Source of the DNA: Micromonospora sp. PLK6-60
GTDB taxonomy: Bacteria; Actinomycetota; Actinomycetes; Mycobacteriales; Micromonosporaceae
Assembly (NCBI RefSeq): GCF_019890675.1
Contig: NZ_JAIOAA010000005.1
Coordinates: 124,001-188,000, forward strand
Direction of reading: 5' to 3'
DNA: 64,000 bases
The position numbers and the translations under genes are program-made. The notes below the pieces were generated by a model. It did not search any database and was not told the origin of the DNA. It worked only from the letters and a program-made list of their open reading frames with translations. This document shows positions 18,797 to 26,363 of this stretch, piece after piece. Each line of letters starts with the position of its first letter. The first letter of the stretch is position 1.

Positions 18797-19369
18797 GTGC
18801 CCAGAGTAAGTCAGGACCAGCTCGACGCCCGCCGGCAGGAGATTCTCGGCGCGGCGCGGGCCTGTTTCGCCCGGCACGGCTACGAGGGCGCCACCGTGCG
18901 CCGGCTCGAGGAGGCCACCGGGCTGTCCCGGGGCGCGATCTTCCACCACTTCCGGGACAAGGACTCGCTCTTCCTCGCCGTCGCCGAGGACGACGCCGCC
19001 GCCATGGTGGAGACGGTGGCCCGCAACGGTCTGGTGCAGGTAATGCGGGACCTGCTGGCCCGCGCCGTCTCCCCCGACACCACCGGCTGGCTGGGCAGCC
19101 AGCTCGAGGTGTCCCGGCGGCTGCGCACCGATCCGGCCTTCGCCAAGCGCTGGGCGGAACGCTCCGCCGCCATCGCCGAGGCCACCCGGGACCGGCTGGC
19201 CCGCCAGCGCGATGCCGGGGTGCTGCGCGAGGACGTACCCATCGACGTGCTGGCCCAGTTCCTGGAGCTGGCCTACGACGGCCTGGTGCTGCACCTGGCC
19301 ATGGGCCGGCCCGCCGGCGACCTCGGCCCGGTGCTCGACCTGGTCGAGGAGGCCGTCCGCCGGCGCTGA
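18797..19369 (+). CDS. acnR: TetR family regulator, AcnR-like
   Basis: A 190-residue TetR regulator. The DNA-binding domain reads RRQEILGAARACFARHGYEG, then ATVRRLEEATGLSRGAIFHH and FRDKDSLF. This closely matches, from memory, Corynebacterium glutamicum AcnR, the repressor of aconitase. Similarity continues into the ligand domain (LRTDPAFAKRW, REDVPIDVLAQFLELAYDGL and DLVEEAVRRR). In Corynebacterium acnR sits next to acn; here acnA is 13 kb away. GTG start; no ribosome binding site is visible. The possible -10 CACGAT lies 7 nt upstream, so a leaderless mRNA is possible. Probably controls acnA and itself through the sites at 2768-2786 and 18745-18763. A different TetR target is not excluded. 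Confidence 0.8.
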   Translation: MPRVSQDQLDARRQEILGAARACFARHGYEGATVRRLEEATGLSRGAIFHHFRDKDSLFLAVAEDDAAAMVETVARNGLVQVMRDLLARAVSPDTTGWLGSQLEVSRRLRTDPAFAKRWAERSAAIAEATRDRLARQRDAGVLREDVPIDVLAQFLELAYDGLVLHLAMGRPAGDLGPVLDLVEEAVRRR

Positions 19370-19488
19370 CCGGCTCGGCCGCCAGCCCAGGTCTCGGCTC
19401 GGTAACTCGACGCCCGCCCCGGATCCCGGGTGGCGGGGCGGCTCCACAATGGTGGCGTGGCGTCCCCCTCGCGCGACAGGAGCACACC

Positions 19489-20406
19489 ATGACGATTCTC
19501 GCGGCGGACACCTGGGGCATCTCCGGCCCGGCCTTCCTCCGGGCCTACCTGCTGGTCGCGGCGGTGCTGGTGGTCGGCACGCTGGTGCACCGGCGGCGGG
19601 CCCTCGCCGGCACCCCGGTCGTCGGCGACGCGCAGCTCGGCCCGCAGCAGGTGGCCTACCTCAACGGCGGCGACCAGCTGGCGATCTGGACCGCGCTCGG
19701 CGGCCTGCGCGGCAGCCGGACCGTCGACGTCCAGCCCGATCGGCGGCTGGCCGCGAGCGGGCCGCCCCCGGCCGGAGCCACCCCGCTGGACCGGGCCATC
19801 CACCACGCCGCGAACCGGCACCTGCACACCCGGGAGCTGCCCACCGACGAGTGGGTCACCCGCGCGCTGACCGAGCTGCGCACCGGGCTGGAGCAGCGCG
19901 GCCTGGCCGTGTCCGCGCAGCTGCGCGGCACGCTGCGGCGCGGCGGGTTCCTGCTGCTCGCGCTGATCCTGCTGGGGGCGTTCCGGATCGTCGCCGGCCT
20001 GGCCAACGACCGCCCGGTGGGTTGGCTGCTGCTCACCATGCCGGTGCTGGTCACGGCCGCCCTCGTGTTCGGACGAGTGCCGTTGCGGACCCGGGCCGCC
20101 GACCAGGCGCTGCGCGAGCTGCGCCGCCGGCACACCTACCTGGCCCCCGCGGCCAACCCGGCCTACGCCACCTACGGTGCCACCGGCGCCGCGATGGGCG
20201 TCGCGCTGTTCGGCACCGCCTCGCTCTGGGCCATGGACCCCGGCTTCGCCGAGCAGGCCGAGATCCAGCGGCAGGTCATCGCCACCGCGGGCGGCTCGTC
20301 CAGCACCTCGCCCGGCAGCTCCTGCGGCGGCGGCTCGTCGTGCGGCGGCGGCTCGTCGTGCGGCGGCGGCAGCTCCTGCGGCGGCGGGGGCGGGTGCGGC
20401 GGATGA
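19489..20406 (+). CDS. TIGR04222-like membrane protein with Cys/Gly repeat tail
   Basis: A 305-residue membrane protein. Predicted transmembrane helices lie at about residues 17-34, 153-171, 176-195 and 226-248. Between the first two is a soluble segment with LGPQQVAYLNGGDQLAIW, the part that recalls the TIGR04222 family. After the last helix comes a tail of about 57 residues ending in four SSCGGG units and GGCGG; Cys are at 279, 285, 291, 297 and 303. These are the only Cys in the protein. The ATG at 19489 follows ACAGGAG. The stop overlaps the start of the DUF692 gene (ATGA), so the two are translated together. The tail is a candidate substrate for the neighbouring MNIO enzyme. Function unknown. 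Confidence 0.85.
   Translation: MTILAADTWGISGPAFLRAYLLVAAVLVVGTLVHRRRALAGTPVVGDAQLGPQQVAYLNGGDQLAIWTALGGLRGSRTVDVQPDRRLAASGPPPAGATPLDRAIHHAANRHLHTRELPTDEWVTRALTELRTGLEQRGLAVSAQLRGTLRRGGFLLLALILLGAFRIVAGLANDRPVGWLLLTMPVLVTAALVFGRVPLRTRAADQALRELRRRHTYLAPAANPAYATYGATGAAMGVALFGTASLWAMDPGFAEQAEIQRQVIATAGGSSSTSPGSSCGGGSSCGGGSSCGGGSSCGGGGGCGG
20317..20388 (+). repeat. 18-bp tandem repeat encoding the SSCGGG tail
   Basis: Four in-frame 18-bp units, each two Ser codons, TGC and three Gly codons (20317-20334, 20335-20352, 20353-20370, 20371-20388). Ser codons alternate between AGC-TCC and TCG-TCG. The unit length is a multiple of three, so copy-number change would keep the frame. Confidence 0.85.
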
Positions 20407-21227
20407 CCGCGACCGGGCCGGCCGGGCTGGGCATCGGGTGGCGGCCGGAGATCGCCGGGTTCGTCGCCGACCTGCCCGGGCTGCGCTTCGTCGAGGTGGT
20501 CGCCGAGGCGCTGGCCGCCGGCGGTCCGCTCCCCGACGGGCTCGCCGCGCTGCGCGGGCGCGGCGTCACCGTCGTACCGCACGGGGTGCGGCTCTCCCTC
20601 GGCGGCGCGGAGCCGGTCGACCCGGCGCGCGTCGCGCACCTGGCCCGGGTCGCGGCGCTTGTCGACGCGCCGCTGGTGAGCGAGCACATCGCCTTCGTCC
20701 GGGCCGGCGGCCTGGAGGCCGGGCACCTGCTCCCGCTGCCGCGCACCCGGGAGGCGGTGGCCGCGGTGGCCGCGAACGTGCGCCGGGCCCGCGCCGAGCT
20801 GCCGGTGCCGATCGCGCTGGAGCCGATCGCCGCGCTCTTCGACTGGCCCGACGACGAGCTGGACGAGGCCGACTTCCTCACCGAGATCATCGCCGCCACC
20901 GACGCGTACCTGCTGCTCGACGTGGCCAACGTGTACGCCAACGCGCGCAACCGTGGCACCGACCCGCTCGCCCTGCTCGACCGCCTGCCGCTGGAGCGCA
21001 TCGCCTACGCGCACGTGGCCGGCGGCGCCGAGCAGGCCGGCGTCTACCACGACACACACACCGACCCGGTGCCGGCGGCCGTACTGGAGCTGGTCGGGGC
21101 GCTCTGCGACCGGCGGCGGCCGCCCGCGCTGCTGCTGGAGCGGGACGGGCACTACCCGCCCGCCGCCGAGCTGCGCGCCGAACTCGACGCCCTCGCCGCC
21201 GCCTCGGGTTTCCCGGCGGTGACATGA
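20403..21227 (+). CDS. DUF692 family (MNIO) multinuclear iron enzyme
   Basis: A 274-residue TIM-barrel protein of the DUF692 family, which includes MbnB, TglH and ChrH. These use two or three iron ions to oxidise or rearrange peptidyl Cys. Candidate metal ligands are His60 (VVPHGVRLSLGG), Glu94-His95 (VSEHIAF), Glu140 (ALEPIAALF), Asp173 (LLDVANVYANA), His204 (YAHVAGG), Asp217/His219/Asp221 (HDTHTDPVP) and Glu246 (LLLERDGHYP). Two motifs differ from the common forms: LEP replaces LEN, and HVAGG replaces HLAGH. The gene overlaps both neighbours by ATGA, making a coupled operon with a Cys-repeat membrane protein before it and a small partner after it. Cytosolic. The reaction product is unknown; thioamide/oxazolone, epithio or Cys-excision chemistry are the known precedents. 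Confidence 0.88.
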   Translation: MTATGPAGLGIGWRPEIAGFVADLPGLRFVEVVAEALAAGGPLPDGLAALRGRGVTVVPHGVRLSLGGAEPVDPARVAHLARVAALVDAPLVSEHIAFVRAGGLEAGHLLPLPRTREAVAAVAANVRRARAELPVPIALEPIAALFDWPDDELDEADFLTEIIAATDAYLLLDVANVYANARNRGTDPLALLDRLPLERIAYAHVAGGAEQAGVYHDTHTDPVPAAVLELVGALCDRRRPPALLLERDGHYPPAAELRAELDALAAASGFPAVT

Positions 21228-21679
21228 CCGGCGCGGCGCACGACCTGGCCGCCCGGCAGGCGGCGCTGGTCTCGGCGCTGGTGGCCGGCGGACCGCTGCC
21301 ACCCGGGTTCGCCGCCGGGCCGGTCGAGGCGGCCCGCCGCGCCCTGCTGCGCAAGCGCGGCGGCGAGGTGGCCCGGCACTGGCCACTGCTCGCCGCCGGG
21401 CTCGGCGCCGACTGGCCGGCCACCTTCGCCGGCTGGGCGGCCGGTCGCCCCGGCAACGGATCCCTGCGCGACGGCTGGGACCTGGCCCGCACGCTGCGCG
21501 AGCGGGACGCACTGCCGCCGGTGGCGGCCGAGGAACTGGCGCTGCGGGAGGCCGCCGCCCGCTACGACGGGCGGCAGGCGCCCCGGCCCCGCCGGCTGCC
21601 GGCCGTGGGCCGGGCCGGCGGCGCCGTCGCGGTGCAGCTCGCCGGCCGGGTACGCCTGCTCCGCCCGGCCCCCCGCTGA
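21224..21679 (+). CDS. small hypothetical protein coupled to the DUF692 enzyme
   Basis: A 151-residue protein I do not firmly recognise. It is mostly helical, with DLAARQAALVSALVAGGPLP, RRALLRKRGGEVARHWPLLA and WPATFAGWAAGRPGNGSLRD, followed by WDLARTLRERD and a basic C-terminus rich in Arg and Pro. Position and size match the partner proteins that accompany DUF692 enzymes elsewhere (for example MbnC, TglI or DUF2063 proteins), which present the substrate. It vaguely recalls actinobacterial proteins of the SCO6045 type. The start ATG overlaps the DUF692 stop by 4 nt. A role as substrate-recognition subunit is inference from context only. Confidence 0.75.
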   Translation: MTGAAHDLAARQAALVSALVAGGPLPPGFAAGPVEAARRALLRKRGGEVARHWPLLAAGLGADWPATFAGWAAGRPGNGSLRDGWDLARTLRERDALPPVAAEELALREAAARYDGRQAPRPRRLPAVGRAGGAVAVQLAGRVRLLRPAPR

Positions 21680-21729
21680 CCGGCCCGGACCGGTGGCAGG
21701 CCCCGCCGGCGTACGGCAGGATCGGCGAC

Positions 21730-22491
21730 ATGGATCTCGGACTCGCCGACCGGGTGTACGTGCTGACGGGCGCCTCGAAGGGCCTCGGCTTCGCCACCGC
21801 CGAGCACCTGGTCGCCGACGGCGCCCGGGTGGTGCTCTCGGCCCGCGCCCCCGAGCAGGTCGCCGCGGCGGTGACGGCGCTGGGCGGCCCGGAGCGGGCG
21901 ATCGGGCTGACCGCCGACCTGACCGACCCGCAGACCCCGGGTCGGCTGGTCGCCGCCGCCCGCGAGCACTTCGGCCGGCTCGACGGCGCGCTCGTGTCGG
22001 TCGGCGGTCCACCCGCCGGCACCGCCGCGCAGGCCACCGACGAGCAGTGGCGGGAGTCCTTCGAGACGATCTTCCTGGGCAGCGTCCGCACCGCCCGTAC
22101 GGTGGCCGCGGCGCTGACCGACGGCGGCGCGATCGGCCTGGTGCTCTCCACCTCGGCGCGCAGTCCCCTGACCGGGCTGGGCATCTCCAACGGCCTGCGG
22201 CCCGGCCTGGTCGGCGTGGCCAAGGACATCGCCGACGAGTACGGCCCGCGCGGCGTACGGGTGGTGGGGCTGCTGCCCGGACGGATCCTGACCGACCGCA
22301 ACCGGGCGCTCTTCGCCGCCGGCGGGGACCCGGACCGGGCGCGGGCCGAGGCGGAGGCCGCCATCCCGCTGCGCCGGATCGGCGAGCCGGCGGAGTTCGG
22401 CCGGGTCGCGGCGTTCGTGCTCTCACCCGCGGCGAGCTACCTGACCGGCATCACCCTGCCGGTCGACGGCGGCTTGCTGCGCGGCCTGTGA
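21730..22491 (+). CDS. SDR family protein with altered catalytic residues
   Basis: A 253-residue Rossmann-fold protein. The cofactor loop TGASKGLG is at residues 13-20, and the C-terminus is typical for SDRs (ASYLTGITLPVDGGLLRGL). The active-site region is unusual. After the catalytic-Ser area (Ser140-Thr-Ser142), the expected YxxxK is replaced by S153-N-G-L-R157, and the NNAG motif by VGGPPAG. It may be a reductase with a different proton relay or a non-catalytic SDR. The stop overlaps the GTG of the glycosylase gene (GTGA), suggesting coupling. The pathway is unknown. Confidence 0.8.
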   Translation: MDLGLADRVYVLTGASKGLGFATAEHLVADGARVVLSARAPEQVAAAVTALGGPERAIGLTADLTDPQTPGRLVAAAREHFGRLDGALVSVGGPPAGTAAQATDEQWRESFETIFLGSVRTARTVAAALTDGGAIGLVLSTSARSPLTGLGISNGLRPGLVGVAKDIADEYGPRGVRVVGLLPGRILTDRNRALFAAGGDPDRARAEAEAAIPLRRIGEPAEFGRVAAFVLSPAASYLTGITLPVDGGLLRGL

Positions 22492-23393
22492 CCGGCCGGG
22501 AGCCGGGACCGGCCGGCCGCTCCCCCGGCCGGGGTCGCGGCGGCACCGGCCCCGAGGCCGGCCGGCGCGGCGGTGCCGGACCGATGGAACCGCCCCGCCG
22601 TGGGAGTGCCGGGCCGGCGGAACCACCCCGGCCCAGCGGTGCCGGACCGGCGGAACCGCCGTGGCGTGGCGGTGGCGGACCGGCCGAACCGCCCCGGCGT
22701 GCGGCTGGCGGACCGGTGGAACCGCCCCGGCGTGCGGGTGGCGCGGCCGGCACCCCCCGACCCGGGCGCGGACCCGGCGACGCCGAGGGCGGCCCGCCGC
22801 GCGAGCTGCCGGTGGCGCGGTATCCGCGGCCCACCCGGGAGGATCTCGCCGCCGCCGGGGACCGGACCCTGCCGGACGTCATCGCACCCGGCCTGGACGT
22901 GCTCTTCGTCGGCATCAACCCGGGGCTGTGGTCGGCCGCGACCGGCCGGCACTTCGCCCGCCCCGGCAACCGGTTCTGGCCGGCCCTGCACCTCGGCGGG
23001 TTCACCCCTCGGCTGCTGCACCCCAGCGAGCAGGACCTGTTGCCCGGCTACGGGCTGGGCATCACCAACGTGGTGGCCCGGGCCAGCGCCCGCGCCGACG
23101 AGTTGACCGCGGCGGAGCTGGTGGCCGGGGTGCGGATCCTCGCCGGCAAGGTCGAGCGGTACCGGCCCCGCTGGGTGGCGGTGGTCGGGGTGACCGCGTA
23201 CCGGATCGGTTTCCTGCGGCCGAAGGCGACGTTCGGACGGCAGCCGGAGCCGCTGGGCGGCTCGCGGGTGTGGGTACTGCCCAACCCGAGCGGGCTGAAC
23301 GCCCACTTCACCCCGGAGACGCTGGGCGCCGCCTTCGCCGAACTGCACGCCGCAGTCCGGGCCGAGCCCGGAGCCCCGCCGGCCGCGCCCTGA
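22488..23393 (+). CDS. mug: mismatch-specific uracil/thymine DNA glycosylase (Mug-like) with repeat-rich N-terminus
   Basis: The C-terminal 190 residues form a Mug/TDG-type glycosylase. It has DVLFVGINPGLWS with the Asn of GINPG as the activating residue, HFARPGNRFWPAL, LPGYGLGITNVVARA, and VLPNPSGLNAHF. It removes uracil or thymine from G:U/G:T mispairs. The N-terminus is a low-complexity Pro/Gly/Arg extension with five 11-residue repeats, GPxEPPRRxxG. The GTG at 22488 overlaps the SDR stop (GTGA) and gives 301 residues; an ATG at 22584 inside the first repeat gives 269. The repeats are exact multiples of three and vary mostly at third positions, which supports translation. The role of the extension is unknown. 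Confidence 0.82.
   Translation: MTGREPGPAGRSPGRGRGGTGPEAGRRGGAGPMEPPRRGSAGPAEPPRPSGAGPAEPPWRGGGGPAEPPRRAAGGPVEPPRRAGGAAGTPRPGRGPGDAEGGPPRELPVARYPRPTREDLAAAGDRTLPDVIAPGLDVLFVGINPGLWSAATGRHFARPGNRFWPALHLGGFTPRLLHPSEQDLLPGYGLGITNVVARASARADELTAAELVAGVRILAGKVERYRPRWVAVVGVTAYRIGFLRPKATFGRQPEPLGGSRVWVLPNPSGLNAHFTPETLGAAFAELHAAVRAEPGAPPAAP
22578..22742 (+). repeat. five 33-bp tandem repeats in the mug 5' region
   Basis: Units start at 22578, 22611, 22644, 22677 and 22710. Each begins GGACCG or GGGCCG and encodes GPxEPP followed by five variable residues. They are in the glycosylase reading frame. Confidence 0.8.
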
Positions 23394-23447
23394 GGCGCTG
23401 GGTCGGGTCCGGTGGGCCGGGTTGAAGGTCCGTGCGGCCCGGACGGG

Positions 23448-25448
23448 TCAGTTCGCCGCGGCCGGCGGCAGCGCCTCCTGCGCCACGTACGTGCCCAGCG
23501 GCACGGTGGTCACCACCGGCTCCGGCTGCTCCGGCTCGGCGTACGGGGTGGGCGAGTCGGCGACGGCGAACTGGGTCCGGTACAGCTCGGCGTAGAGCCC
23601 GCCCACCGCGACCAGTTCCTCGTGCCGGCCCCGCTCGACGATCCGCCCCTCGTCCAGGACCAGGATCTGGTCGGCGTCGCGCACGGTGGAGAGCCGGTGG
23701 GCGATCACCAGCGCGGTACGCCCGGTCAGCGCCACCGACAGCGCCCGCTGCACCGCCGCCTCGCTCTCCGAATCCAGGTGTGCGGTGGCCTCGTCGAGGA
23801 TCACGATCGACGGGGCCTTGAGCAGCAGCCGGGCGATGGCGATGCGCTGCTTCTCGCCGCCGGAGAAGCGGTAGCCCCGCTCGCCGACCGTGGTGTCCAG
23901 CCCGTCGGGCAGCGCGCGGACCAGGTCGGCCACCTGCGCGCCGGCCAGCGCCGCCCAGATCTCGTCGTCGGTGGCGTCCGGCTTGGCGTAGCGCAGGTTC
24001 TCCCGGATGGTCTCGTGGAACAGGTGGGAATCCTGGGTGACCACGCCGATCTCGTCGCGCAGCGAGGCGAGCGTGGCGTCCCGCACGTCGACCCCGCCGA
24101 CCAGCACCTGCCCGTCGCTGACGTCGTAGACCCGGGAGATCAGCATCGACAGCGTGGACTTGCCGGCGCCGGACGGGCCGACCAGGGCCACCATCTGCCC
24201 CGGCTCGACCGCGAACGAGACGCCCTTGAGCACCGGCTCGTTCACCGTGCGGTCCAGCGTGGCGACCTCCTCCAGGGAGGCCAGCGACACCTCGGCGGCG
24301 CTCGGGTAGCGGAACCGCACGTCGCGGAACTCGATCCGGCCGTTGCCCCGGGGCACGGCCGTCGCGGCCGGCTTCTCCTCGATGCCGGGGCGCAGGTCGA
24401 GCACCTCGAAGACCCGGTCGAAGGAGACCAGCGCGCTCATCACGTCCACCCGGACGTTGGACAGCGCGGTGAGCGGACCGTACAGGCGGGTGAGCAGCAG
24501 CGCCAGGGTGACCACGGTGCCGGCGCTGGCCGCACCGGTGACCGCCAGCCAGCCGCCGAGCCCGTAGGTGAGCGCCTGGGCCAGCGAGGCGACCAGCAGC
24601 ATGGCCACGAAGAAGGTCCGCGAGTACATCGCGGACTGGATGCCGATGTCCCGGACCCGCTCGGCCCGACGGCCGAACCGGTCCGCCTCCACCTCGGGCG
24701 AGCCGAAAAGCTTGACCAGCAGCGCGCCGGAGACGTTGAACCGCTCGGTCATGGTGGCGTTCATCTTGGCGTCGAGGTTGTACGACTCGCGGGTGATCTC
24801 GGCGAGCCGCCGGCCGACCCGGCGGGCCGGGATGATGAAGATCGGCAGCAGCACCAGCGAGAGGGCGGTGATCTGCCAGGAGAGGGTGAACATCACGGCG
24901 GCGGTGAGCACCAGCTGGATGACGTTGCTGACCACCCCGGACAGGGTGGAGGTGAACGCCCGCTGGGCGCCCAGCACGTCGTTGTTGAGCCGGCTGACCA
25001 GCGCGCCGGTCTGGGTCCGGGTGAAGAACTGCAGCGGCATCCGCTGGACGTGGTCGTAGACCTTGGTGCGCAGGTCGAGGATGATCCCCTCGCCGATACG
25101 CGCCGAATACCACCGTTGGGCCAGTGAGAAGAGCGCGTCGGCGACGGCCAGCGCGGCGATGAACAGGGCCAGCCGGACGATCGTGGCCCGGGCCTCCGGG
25201 CCGCCCCGGTTGATGGCGTTGATCACGTCACCGGCGAGGACCGGCGTGGCGACCCCGATCACCGCGGCGATCACCACCGTGACCAGGAAGACCACGATGT
25301 CGCGCCGGTAGGGCTGGGCGAAGGCGATGATCCGCTTGGCGGTGCCGCGCTTGAGCTGGTGGGCGTTGACCTCGTCCTTGGCGCGCATGGACCGGAGCAT
25401 GCTCCAGCCACCCATCCCGCCACCGTGCATCGGGCTGGACACTGTCAC
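23448..25448 (-). CDS. ABC transporter, fused permease and ATPase (multidrug/lipid exporter type)
   Basis: A 666-residue half-transporter. The N-terminal six-helix domain (about residues 40-330) includes VFLVTVVIAAVIGVATPVLA and the coupling region NNDVLGAQRAF. The nucleotide-binding domain has Walker A GPSGAGKST (about residue 421), the signature FSGGEKQRIAIARLL (about 526), Walker B SIVILDEAT and the H-loop VIAHRLS. The signature begins FSGGE rather than LSGGQ, a common variant in this group. It probably works as a homodimer exporting drugs, lipids or peptides. GTG start; the first 20 residues are Gly/Met-rich. Convergent with mug; no regulator adjacent. Substrate unknown. Confidence 0.92.
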   Translation of the reverse strand: MTVSSPMHGGGMGGWSMLRSMRAKDEVNAHQLKRGTAKRIIAFAQPYRRDIVVFLVTVVIAAVIGVATPVLAGDVINAINRGGPEARATIVRLALFIAALAVADALFSLAQRWYSARIGEGIILDLRTKVYDHVQRMPLQFFTRTQTGALVSRLNNDVLGAQRAFTSTLSGVVSNVIQLVLTAAVMFTLSWQITALSLVLLPIFIIPARRVGRRLAEITRESYNLDAKMNATMTERFNVSGALLVKLFGSPEVEADRFGRRAERVRDIGIQSAMYSRTFFVAMLLVASLAQALTYGLGGWLAVTGAASAGTVVTLALLLTRLYGPLTALSNVRVDVMSALVSFDRVFEVLDLRPGIEEKPAATAVPRGNGRIEFRDVRFRYPSAAEVSLASLEEVATLDRTVNEPVLKGVSFAVEPGQMVALVGPSGAGKSTLSMLISRVYDVSDGQVLVGGVDVRDATLASLRDEIGVVTQDSHLFHETIRENLRYAKPDATDDEIWAALAGAQVADLVRALPDGLDTTVGERGYRFSGGEKQRIAIARLLLKAPSIVILDEATAHLDSESEAAVQRALSVALTGRTALVIAHRLSTVRDADQILVLDEGRIVERGRHEELVAVGGLYAELYRTQFAVADSPTPYAEPEQPEPVVTTVPLGTYVAQEALPPAAAN

Positions 25449-25549
25449 CTCCGGGGGTCGCGGACGGCCGGCGACCGTCGGGTCAATTCTTCAGACCCCC
25501 TACGACAACCTCGCGCGTAACCCGGATCTTCCCGAACGGTCCTTACGAG

Positions 25550-26317
25550 TTATTCTCCCCGGCCGGCGAGGTCCCGGATCCGGCGGGTCTGCGCCTCGCG
25601 CTCGGCCCGCTGCTGCTCGGCGTGGGAGCGGCCGGCCGCGCCGGCGAGCAGCGCCTTGATCTCGACGACCGCGTCGCGGTTGCCGGCGAGCAGGCCGGCG
25701 ATCAGGTCCCGCACCGCCGCGTCCAGCTCGTCGTTCGGCACGACGAGACTGGCCAGGCCGATCCGGTCCGCCTCGGCGGCGTCCATCCGGCGGCCGGTGG
25801 CGCAGATCTCCAGCGCGCGGGCGTAGCCGACCAGCTCCACCAGGCGCTTGGTGCCGGCGAGGTCGGGCACCAGCCCGAGGGTCACCTCGGCCATGGACAG
25901 CCGCGCGTCCGTGGCCAGCACCCGCAGGTCGCAGGCCAGCGCGAGCTGGAAACCGGCGCCGATGGCATGCCCCTGCACGGCGGCGACGGAGATGACGTCC
26001 GGGCGGTGCAGCCAGGTGAAACCGCCCTGGTAGGCGGCGATCCGCTCGGCGCACTCCGACTCGGGCAGGGTGGCCAGCTCGGCGAAGGAGCCGGGCCCGG
26101 AGGCGCCGGCCACCGACAGGTCGAGGCCGGCGGAGAAGGCCCGCCCCTCACCGCGCACGACGACCACGCGGACGTCGCCCGGCAGGTCCCGGGAGAAGTC
26201 GCTCATCGCCTGCCACATGGCCGGCGTCTGAGCGTTGAGCACGTCGGGCCGGCACAACGTGACCGTCGCGACCGGCCCGTCGCAGTCGAGTCGTACCCCG
26301 GCCGTCTCGGCGGTCAC
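25550..26317 (-). CDS. enoyl-CoA hydratase/isomerase family protein
   Basis: A 255-residue crotonase-fold protein. It has VATVTLCRPDVLNAQTP at the N-terminus, the oxyanion-hole segment GRAFSAGLDLS, and AVQGHAIGAGFQLALACDLR followed by AEVTLGLVPDLAGTKRL. The Glu residues of a typical hydratase are only partly evident: Glu in MAEVTLG is present, while the second position reads as Asp/Leu (VPDLAGT). It could therefore be an isomerase or a non-hydratase member. The GTG at 26317 is chosen because upstream residues run into the neighbouring HTH gene. It lies 46 bp downstream of that gene on the same strand. Confidence 0.82.
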   Translation of the reverse strand: MTAETAGVRLDCDGPVATVTLCRPDVLNAQTPAMWQAMSDFSRDLPGDVRVVVVRGEGRAFSAGLDLSVAGASGPGSFAELATLPESECAERIAAYQGGFTWLHRPDVISVAAVQGHAIGAGFQLALACDLRVLATDARLSMAEVTLGLVPDLAGTKRLVELVGYARALEICATGRRMDAAEADRIGLASLVVPNDELDAAVRDLIAGLLAGNRDAVVEIKALLAGAAGRSHAEQQRAEREAQTRRIRDLAGRGE

Positions 26318-26363
26318 CGGACCGCCCGAGGTGCGACGCTGATGGACGACGCTGGGCGGCGGG

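Noticed and set aside
19489..21679. Reading the cassette at 19.5-21.7 kb as a bufferin or methanobactin operon
   Set aside because: There is no short precursor peptide, no DoxX-type protein and no copper-uptake gene; only the DUF692 enzyme is shared.
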